DNA from: Hoylesella saccharolytica JCM 17484
GTDB taxonomy: Bacteria > Bacteroidota > Bacteroidia > Bacteroidales > Bacteroidaceae
Assembly: GCF_000614205.1 (NCBI RefSeq)
Contig: NZ_BAKN01000004.1
Coordinates: 1 to 64,000, forward strand
Direction of reading: 5' to 3'
Length of the DNA: 64,000 bases
Below, in pieces: positions 58,136 through 64,000 of the stretch. Within the stretch, counting starts at the first letter, position 1; each line of letters begins with the position of its first letter. The notes under the pieces are model-generated. The model made no database searches, was not told the origin of the DNA, and worked only from the letters and a program-made list of their open reading frames with translations. A program made the position numbers and the translations under genes.

Positions 58136-59085
58136 CTCAGTTCCTCCTCAATTTGATAATCGTTTCTACTTAGAGAATTGCGACTGATTAAGTCGCCCAG
58201 GAAGCCTGCCAGAAAGAGTTGCGTACCTATTAACATCATCGTTAGCGAGATAAAGAAGTAAGGCGAGTCGGTAATCAGCCGTTGCGGAATGCCCTGTGTA
58301 AGGCAATACAATTTGTCGATACCCAGCAAAAGCGTGGCAATAAAGCCGATAAGAAACATCACCGAACCTAATAGCCCGAACACGTGCATTGGCTTTTTAC
58401 CGAAATTACTGAGAAACCATAATGTAATGAGGTCGAGATAACCATTGAAAAAACGGTTAAATCCAAACTTCGAACTACCGTATTTGCGTGCCTGATGATG
58501 TACTACCTTTTCGCCAATCTTATCAAATCCGGCGTTTTTGGCCAGATAAGGAATGTAACGGTGCATCTCGCCGTACACTTCGATATTCTTGATAACTTCT
58601 TTGCGATAAGCCTTTAGTCCGCAGTTAAAGTCGTGCAGATTTCTGATACCGCTTATTTTGCGAGCGGTTGCGTTAAACAGTTTGGTCGGAAGGGTTTTCG
58701 ATAACGGGTCGTAACGCTTCTGTTTGTAACCCGAAACCAAGTCGTAGCCTTCTTGAGTTATCATCCGATAGAGTTCGGGAATTTCGTCGGGCGAGTCTTG
58801 TAAGTCGGCATCCATCGTTATCACCACATCGCCCTGTGCCTCTTTAAAACCACAGAACAGTGCCGGACTTTTACCGTAATTGCGCCGAAACTTGATACCT
58901 TTCACCTGTTCAGAGCCGTTGCTCAGCTCTTTGAGTATCTGCCACGAGCGGTCGGTAGAGCCGTCGTTGACAAAGATAACCTCAAATGAAAAGCCCCGTT
59001 CTTTCATCACCCGCTCAATCCACGCATACAATTCGGGTAGCGATTCTTCTTCGTTGTACAAGGGTATTACTACAGAAATATCCAT
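58123..59085 (-). CDS. GT2-family glycosyltransferase (polyprenyl-phosphate type)
   Basis: A 320-residue membrane-associated transferase. The N-terminal GT-A domain starts MDISVVIPLYNEEESLPELY, with VIFVNDGSTDRSW and the metal-binding DxD in ITMDADLQDSPDEIPELY, then GLKAYRKEVI. Two C-terminal membrane helices (FGLLGSVMFLIGFIATLLLG; FFISLTMMLIGTQLFLAGFL) match DPM1/GtrB/ArnC-like enzymes that load a sugar on undecaprenyl phosphate. The sugar is not deducible. It follows the DUF4199-like gene by 51 bp. Confidence 0.93.
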   Translation of the reverse strand: MDISVVIPLYNEEESLPELYAWIERVMKERGFSFEVIFVNDGSTDRSWQILKELSNGSEQVKGIKFRRNYGKSPALFCGFKEAQGDVVITMDADLQDSPDEIPELYRMITQEGYDLVSGYKQKRYDPLSKTLPTKLFNATARKISGIRNLHDFNCGLKAYRKEVIKNIEVYGEMHRYIPYLAKNAGFDKIGEKVVHHQARKYGSSKFGFNRFFNGYLDLITLWFLSNFGKKPMHVFGLLGSVMFLIGFIATLLLGIDKLYCLTQGIPQRLITDSPYFFISLTMMLIGTQLFLAGFLGDLISRNSLSRNDYQIEEELRCGK

Positions 59086-59136
59086 CCTTATTATCTTGTT
59101 TAAATTCTATTTATTTATTAGCTATAAGCTTGTTTA

Positions 59137-59664
59137 TCACCTTTGTTTCGCTATGCTACGGGTACATATTGCCGCAATGGGCAGCCCCAGCAGCAGGCCG
59201 ATAAAGAGATTTTGCATCAGGAAAAGAAAAGACAGCTGTATGGGACTTAGTTCTGTCAGCAGCTTCACGGCTTCGTCGAGCTCTTCTTTTTTCATTCCCA
59301 TATCGGCATACATCGGGCCTAACGCGCTGATAGATTGCATGATGAAGTTTGACAGCGTACCGTTGTCCCAGAATTGAAAGTAAAGATATTGGGCCAGTGC
59401 AAAGGCTATGGCGGCATAAAAGAAAGTGTACCACGTGTAAGCCAACGCTCGGCGAAACGAGATAACGCCCTCGAGAGCATCGTCTCTGAACCTGCGTAGC
59501 CGCCATGCCACTACAAAGGGAGTAGACAGTGCCAGCAGATTGCCCCACGGCGATTGCGGAAGCAGCAATGTGGCAAAGAAGCTTGCCGTCCATACGGCAA
59601 AGAGTATGGCCCCATCTTGTCGGGCAAAGGCTTTCAGTTGTTTCAATATATCAGCGATGTTCAT
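59137..59664 (-). CDS. DUF4199-like membrane protein
   Basis: A 175-residue inner-membrane protein with about four helices: ILFAVWTASFFATLLL, NLLALSTPFVVAWRL, RALAYTWYTFFYAAIAFALA and LSFLFLMQNLFIGLLLGLPI. A soluble stretch (MYADMGMKKEELDEAVKLLT) lies before the last helix. This layout and the position before a GT2 transferase fit DUF4199 of the Bacteroidetes. Function unknown. A 22-bp-phased array lies 120-210 bp upstream of its start. Confidence 0.8.
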   Translation of the reverse strand: MNIADILKQLKAFARQDGAILFAVWTASFFATLLLPQSPWGNLLALSTPFVVAWRLRRFRDDALEGVISFRRALAYTWYTFFYAAIAFALAQYLYFQFWDNGTLSNFIMQSISALGPMYADMGMKKEELDEAVKLLTELSPIQLSFLFLMQNLFIGLLLGLPIAAICTRSIAKQR

Positions 59665-59789
59665 TCGTTGTAAAGTTTCTTTTTACGCGTATATATATAA
59701 ATTAAGGTGTAAGGGGGGATTATGAAATACTGCCCCTTTACCTAATGATAATTCGACCTTTATTTGACGGAAGCAGACCCGGTATCTAT

Positions 59790-59875
59790 CTAAAGTAGGA
59801 CTAGACGTCATCTAAAGTAGGACTAGATGCTATCTGAAGTAGGACTAGATAACGTCTGTCCTAGGAGTAGATGTA
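59790..59875. repeat. 22-bp-phased array, TAGGACTAGA core, four units
   Basis: TAGGACTAGA starts at 59796, 59818 and 59840, and the variant TAGGAGTAGA at 59862, each exactly 22 bp apart. The first three are preceded by ATCT(A/G)AAG. The core is unrelated to CTATGCTTTTG, but the spacing and number of units are the same as in the arrays at 11.0 and 34.1 kb. Confidence 0.88.
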
Positions 59876-59936
59876 CCACGAAGCCGAACCTGTCTTTATG
59901 TCGTCTTGTTTCTCCGGACCTCACTTTCGTTTCGTT

Positions 59937-60365
59937 CTAATGCGCCGTGCCTTTCTGTCTGCACGCTTTGCACACACCTTTGTAGTAGAGTTGGGCCTCG
60001 TACACCAGATTATCGGCTACGTCAAAGGGGGCTGAAATATAGGGAGCCTCGATGTCGTGAAGGTCGATTATCTTGTTGCATACGTTGCAAAAGAAGTGTA
60101 CGTGCGGACTAACGTTACCGTCGTAGCACACTCGATGATCGTCTATCGTTATCATCTGTGCCAGTCCACGTTCTGCAAACATACGCAGGGTGTTGTACAC
60201 AGTGGTGCGGCTCAATGTTTTGATGGTGGGTGAAAGACCTTGAAACACGTCGTCTACCGTAGGATGTGTATAGTGAGTAAGCAAATACTCCATGATGGCC
60301 AACCGTTGAGTCGATGGCCTTACGCCGCGATTACGCAGCCGGTTATACAATTCTGTTTTTGCCAT
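59937..60365 (-). CDS. Fur-family transcriptional regulator (first)
   Basis: A 142-residue metalloregulator. Winged-helix region: RNRGVRPSTQRLAIMEYLLT and SPTIKTLSRTTVYNTLRMFA. The dimer/metal domain has HVHFFCNVCNKIIDL with two Cys and CKACRQKG with two more, forming a structural zinc site. It may be PerR-, Zur- or Fur-like; no target site was identified. It lies 64 bp downstream of hisS. Confidence 0.92.
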   Translation of the reverse strand: MAKTELYNRLRNRGVRPSTQRLAIMEYLLTHYTHPTVDDVFQGLSPTIKTLSRTTVYNTLRMFAERGLAQMITIDDHRVCYDGNVSPHVHFFCNVCNKIIDLHDIEAPYISAPFDVADNLVYEAQLYYKGVCKACRQKGTAH

Positions 60366-60429
60366 AATATATATAGTTGTTATGGGGCGTGTATTTGTGC
60401 AGACAGTAACCGACTGCCGTTAGCCCCGT

Positions 60430-61787
60430 TTAGGTGATACTTTCTATAAGTTGTTGTGGGGTGAGCAGGGTTTGTTCGCCCGTTGTCATATTCTTTAACG
60501 TAATTTTTCCGGCCTGCATCTCGTCGTCGCCCGCCAGCGCTACAAAGGGTATTTGCTTGGCGTTGGCATAGCTCATCTGCTTTTTCATCTTAGCGCTGTC
60601 GGGATAAATTTCTGCCGAAAGGCCTGCGGTTCTTACTTGTTGGATGATGGGCAGACAATAGTCGGCCTCTTTTTCACCGAAGTTGATGAAGAGGATGCGG
60701 GTGGCATCGACGGCTTCTTGTGGATAAAGGTCGAGCGTGTTAAGCACGTCGTAGATGCGGTCGGCCCCAAAGCTGATGCCTACTCCGCTTAATCCCGGCA
60801 GCCCAAAGATACCTGTGAGGTTATCGTATCTGCCTCCGCCGGTAATGCTTCCCATCGGGGTGTCGACGGCTTTTACTTCAAAGATGGCTCCGGTGTAATA
60901 GTTCAGCCCGCGTGCAAGGGTGAGGTCGAGTTCTATCTCGTTGTTCAAACCTGTTGTTTTCAGCTTTTCGAGGATAAAACGGGTCTCTTCCACGCCTTTC
61001 AATCCTACTTCCGACGAGGCGATGGTGCGGGCAATGGTGGCCAGCTTCTCTTCGTTGGTGCCCGAAAGGGCCAGTATCGGTTGCAGTTTAGCAATGCTCT
61101 CGGGGGTAATTCCGTTGGCTTCCAGTTCGGCATTTACTGCCTTGAGGCCTATCTTGTCGAGCTTGTCGATGGCTACGGTAATATCTGTTATCTTGTCGGG
61201 AGCACCGATGTAGTCGGCAATTCCCGTCAGTATCTTCCGATTGTTTATCTTGATGACCACGCGGATTTTAAACCTACTGAACACGGTATCTACGATTTGC
61301 ATCAGTTCAACCTCGTTGAGCAGCGAATCAGAACCTACCACATCGGCATCACATTGATAAAATTCGCGATATCTGCCCTTCTGTGGTCGGTCGGCTCGCC
61401 ATACGGGTTGTATCTGATAACGTTTGAATGGCATCTGCAATTCGTCGCGGTGCATGACCACATAGCGGGCAAAGGGCACGGTAAGGTCATAGCGCAGCCC
61501 CTTCTCGCAAAGCTTTGATGCCAGGCGTAACGAGTTGTTTTCGGCCAGCTCTTCAGGCTTAGCTTGGCCATAAAGTCGCCCGAATTGAGCACCTTAAACA
61601 GCAGTTTATCTCCCTCTTCACCATATTTGCCCATCAGGGTTTGCAGGGTTTCCATCGCCGGTGTTTCTATTTGCTGGAACCCATACAGGGCATACACCTC
61701 CTTGATGGTGTTGAAGATGTAGTTGCGCTTCGCCATTTCTATGGGCGAAAAGTCTCTGGTGCCTTTGGGTACTGTAGGTTTATTCAT
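60430..61787 (-). CDS. hisS: Histidyl-tRNA synthetase (frame break)
   Basis: Two overlapping frames make one ~452-residue class II synthetase, the normal length. The N-terminus ([20 protein letters not shown]) and motif 1 ([12 protein letters not shown]) are in the first frame. The second holds [20 protein letters not shown] (motif 2), [15 protein letters not shown] and [13 protein letters not shown] (motif 3 region [13 protein letters not shown]). One C restored at about 61556 gives [20 protein letters not shown] across the break. Because this is normally the only histidyl-tRNA synthetase and essential, a base-call error is the likely cause. It is 114 bp downstream of purA. Confidence 0.93.
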
Positions 61788-61901
61788 TGTATGTTTTATT
61801 CTGTTTTTAATGTGTTACTGTTTTTTGTTTGTCTGATGGCGGTTAATTGTCGATGAGATAGTTGGCTTCGCCGATTCGCCAGTTGTCTTTTGTGCCCCGA
61901 A

Positions 61902-63176
61902 TTATTCCCTGATAATGGTTTGATTACGGTCGGGACCGATAGATACAATCTTAATTGGTGTGGCCAATTGTGCCTCTAAAAAGGCGATGTATTGCTTGAA
62001 AGCCGGGGGGAATTGTGCTTCGGATGTAAAGCCGGTCATATCTGTTTTCCATCCCGGCAGTGTTTCGTAAACAGGTTCGATATCGTGCTCAATGTCGTAA
62101 GGGAAGTGGTTTATAACCTCTCCCCGTTGCTTATACGCCACGCAAGCCTTGATGGTATCAAAGGTATCCAGCACATCGCTTTTCATCATAATCAGTTGCG
62201 TTACACCGTTAATCATAATTGAGTAACGCAGTGCCACCAAGTCTATCCATCCGCAACGACGTTCTCTGCCCGTTACGGCACCATACTCGTGCCCCAAATC
62301 TCTTATCTTTTTACCCATTTCATCGAATAGTTCTGTGGGAAAAGGACCTGCTCCAACCCTTGTACAATAGGCCTTCATGATGCCGTACACATGACCTATT
62401 TTGTTCGGACCGATACCTAAACCGGTACAGGCACCTGCCGTAATGGTGTTTGACGATGTAACGAACGGATAGCTGCCGAAGTCTATATCGAGCATGGTGC
62501 CTTGTGCCCCTTCGCACAATATCGACTTTCCTGTCTGCAACAGATGGTTGATTTCGTGCTCGCTGTCTACAATTTCAAACTGTCGCATATAATCGATGCC
62601 TTCCATCCAGCGTTGTTCTGCTTCAGTGATGTCGTAGTCGGTATAGTGCATACTTTGTAGAATAGCTTCGTGGCGAGCCTTGTGTGCGGCATACTTTTCA
62701 GCAAAACCATCAAAGATGTCGCCTACTCTCAGTCCGTTTCTTGAAATCTTATCGGTGTAAGCCGGGCCTATTCCTTTGCCTGTTGTACCCACTTTTCCGC
62801 TTCCTTTGGCAGCTTCGTAGGCTGCATCCAGCACGCGATGGGTGGGCATAATGAGGTGCGCCTTTTTTGAAATATGCAACTTACGCTTCAGGTCGTGCCC
62901 ACTTTTTTCAAGCTCTTGAGCCTCGGCCATAAACAAGTCGGGTGCCAAAACTACGCCGTTACCGATGATATTGATTTTTCCGCCTTGAAAGATGCCGGAG
63001 GGAATACTGCGTAAAACATACTTCTCACCATTGAATTCGAGTGTATGACCGGCATTGGGCCCACCCTGAAAGCGAGCTATAACGTCGTAATGGGGCGTAA
63101 GAACGTCTACCACTTTGCCCTTACCTTCGTCGCCCCACTGCAGTCCCAGCAAGACGTCTACTTTTCCTGTGCTCAT
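61902..63176 (-). CDS. purA: Adenylosuccinate synthetase
   Basis: A 424-residue purine-synthesis enzyme that joins aspartate to IMP using GTP. Diagnostic features: the P-loop-like GLQWGDEGKGKVVDVL with the catalytic Asp, FQGGPNAGHTLEFNG (catalytic His), IGNGVVLAPDLF, TTGKGIGPAYTDKISRNG, EGAQGTMLDIDFGSYPFVTSS and GRERRCGWIDLVALRY. The frame is unbroken and of normal length. It starts only 7 bp after the second fur gene, so the two are cotranscribed. Confidence 0.97.
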   Translation of the reverse strand: MSTGKVDVLLGLQWGDEGKGKVVDVLTPHYDVIARFQGGPNAGHTLEFNGEKYVLRSIPSGIFQGGKINIIGNGVVLAPDLFMAEAQELEKSGHDLKRKLHISKKAHLIMPTHRVLDAAYEAAKGSGKVGTTGKGIGPAYTDKISRNGLRVGDIFDGFAEKYAAHKARHEAILQSMHYTDYDITEAEQRWMEGIDYMRQFEIVDSEHEINHLLQTGKSILCEGAQGTMLDIDFGSYPFVTSSNTITAGACTGLGIGPNKIGHVYGIMKAYCTRVGAGPFPTELFDEMGKKIRDLGHEYGAVTGRERRCGWIDLVALRYSIMINGVTQLIMMKSDVLDTFDTIKACVAYKQRGEVINHFPYDIEHDIEPVYETLPGWKTDMTGFTSEAQFPPAFKQYIAFLEAQLATPIKIVSIGPDRNQTIIRE

Positions 63177-63183
63177 ATCAATT

Positions 63184-63669
63184 CTATTTTTCTTGTTTCT
63201 TTCTTTTTTTATCGTTCTTCAAACGGCTCTGCTTAATGCGACACGTCGTGCAGATACCGTGTATATAAAAGATGTATCCGTTTTTGTGAAAGCGTTTTAG
63301 TTTGATTTCTTCAAACATCTGCGCCACCTCAGGCAGGTGCACTTCGGTAATTTTTCCGCATATTGTGCACACCTGATGACAATGGTTGTCGTTATCTTTT
63401 CGAGCCTCGTACAGTGTGCCGCTACTAAACCGATGACGCACCACCAGTCCCAGTTTCATAAAAAGCCGGATGGTGTTATAAAGCGTGGCACGGCTTACGC
63501 GGAAGTATTCTTTCTCAACACATACTTCCAAATCGTCGAGCGACAGATGCCCTTTTGCGTTGTAAATAGCATTTAGCACGGCATAGCGTTCGGGCGTTTT
63601 CCTGAGGTTGTTCGCCTCAAGATACGTGTCAAGTGCTTTCTTTACTCTATCTTTAATTCCCTTCTCCAT
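63184..63669 (-). CDS. Fur-family transcriptional regulator (second), cotranscribed with purA
   Basis: The start at 63669 (MEKGIKDRVKKALDTYLEAN) gives about 161 residues; a frame extension to 63696 overlaps the promoter. Winged helix: NNLRKTPERYAVLNAIYNAK and EKEYFRVSRATLYNTIRLFM. Metal/zinc domain: NDNHCHQVCTICGKITEVHL and ICTTCRIKQ, again a four-Cys site. The C-terminus is a basic tail (KNDKKRKKQEK). It precedes purA by 7 bp, a linkage that recurs in Bacteroidales as far as I recall. The metal sensed cannot be told from sequence alone. Confidence 0.92.
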   Translation of the reverse strand: MEKGIKDRVKKALDTYLEANNLRKTPERYAVLNAIYNAKGHLSLDDLEVCVEKEYFRVSRATLYNTIRLFMKLGLVVRHRFSSGTLYEARKDNDNHCHQVCTICGKITEVHLPEVAQMFEEIKLKRFHKNGYIFYIHGICTTCRIKQSRLKNDKKRKKQEK

Positions 63670-63695
63670 GCCTGCATTCTTTGCTGTTAACCGCA

Positions 63696-63703
63696 CAAAG
63701 TTA
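63696..63703 (-). promoter_or_regulatory. Candidate -7 box for fur-purA
   Basis: The minus strand reads TAACTTTG, matching TAnnTTTG, 27 bp before the preferred fur start at 63669. It also argues against the longer start at 63696. Confidence 0.6.
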
Positions 63704-64000
63704 CTAATTTTTTATGGAAAATATTCTTGGGCCTTCTACTTTCGGGCGATGACCGCATTTTGTGGTTCTGCGAACAATCTGCAAAACTCTACCTGTACTT
63801 TGCTGGGGATAGATGGTTGGCTTTGCACCGGGATGGGAAAATATTAAACTTGATTGGTCAATTTTATGGATTTTTGGTGCAAAAGGGTATAGTGCAGGGT
63901 ATTGCTTGTTTTCGTTTTTCTAGACAATTAACATTTCAATTCTGGAAGAAAACTATACGTTTATTTTGACAAGAATAAAGGCTCGGAAGTTAAAAGCATA
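63704..64000. other. Window end without a supported gene
   Basis: About 300 bp of AT-rich sequence upstream of the fur-purA promoter. A plus-strand open frame of 80 codons (63727-63969) has no recognisable motif or ribosome site and is not supported. A gene beyond the edge may begin here. Confidence 0.4.

Noticed and set aside
63727-63969. 80-codon plus-strand frame at the window end
   Set aside because: No motif, no ribosome site and atypical composition; it overlaps the upstream region of the fur-purA promoter.

Overview
The window looks like a chromosomal segment of a Prevotella-type member of the Bacteroidales. The evidence is promoters of the TAnnTTTG (-7) class with few strong Shine-Dalgarno sites, SusC/SusD pairs, an Oar-like TonB receptor, a C10 (interpain/streptopain-like) protease with a T9SS-type C-terminal domain, a BspA-like protein, a Bacteroidales HU-type protein, and a pyruvate formate-lyase pair. 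I saw no tRNA, rRNA, transposase, integrase, phage or cas gene.

Layout. 1-3.5 kb: a 41-bp tandem repeat array, one copy of a ~290-bp intergenic element, an HU gene with an in-frame stop, a BspA-like surface protein and a small Gly/acidic protein. 3.6-7.5 kb (minus): rhaB-rhaA-rhaT for L-rhamnose uptake and catabolism. 8-21.4 kb (plus): a C10 protease, then a run of S8 subtilase, S9 peptidase, SusC, SusD and two lipoproteins that looks like a protease-coupled peptide-uptake locus. 21.4-22.4 kb: a terminator, an inverted copy of the ~290-bp element and a nine-unit palindrome array. 22.4-27.8 kb (minus): lacI-type regulator, GH78 alpha-L-rhamnosidase, SusD and endonuclease/exonuclease/phosphatase genes; the GH78 C-terminus and SusD N-terminus are missing and the remainders are joined. 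28-31.4 kb (minus): sucC-sucD and a uracil permease. 31.5-40.9 kb: S1-type RNA-binding protein, hemG, Oar-like receptor, serB, trmO and a PNPOx/Nim-like protein. 41-47.5 kb: WG-repeat protein, pflB, pflA and two envelope proteins. 47.7-52.3 kb (minus): a 5'-nucleotidase split over two genes, lolD and a CPA2 antiporter. 52.4-64 kb: asd, an AlkC/AlkD-like protein, a Crp/Fnr regulator with apbE, two envelope genes, a GT2 transferase, a DUF4199-like protein, Fur, hisS, purA and a second Fur.

Two themes stand out. First, the intergenic DNA is rich in phased repeat arrays. Three arrays have four clear units spaced exactly 22 bp apart. Two of them share a core (11.0 kb and 34.1 kb) and the third has an unrelated core (59.8 kb). 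Two further arrays have a ~41-bp period (1-187 and 21,970-22,312). Second, ten frame breaks in otherwise intact genes are each explained by one missing base in a short mononucleotide run. Two of these genes are hisS (normally essential) and pflB. This points to consensus-sequence error more than to gene decay, and the affected genes are annotated as whole reading units. The GH78/SusD junction is different and looks like a true deletion or a misassembly.
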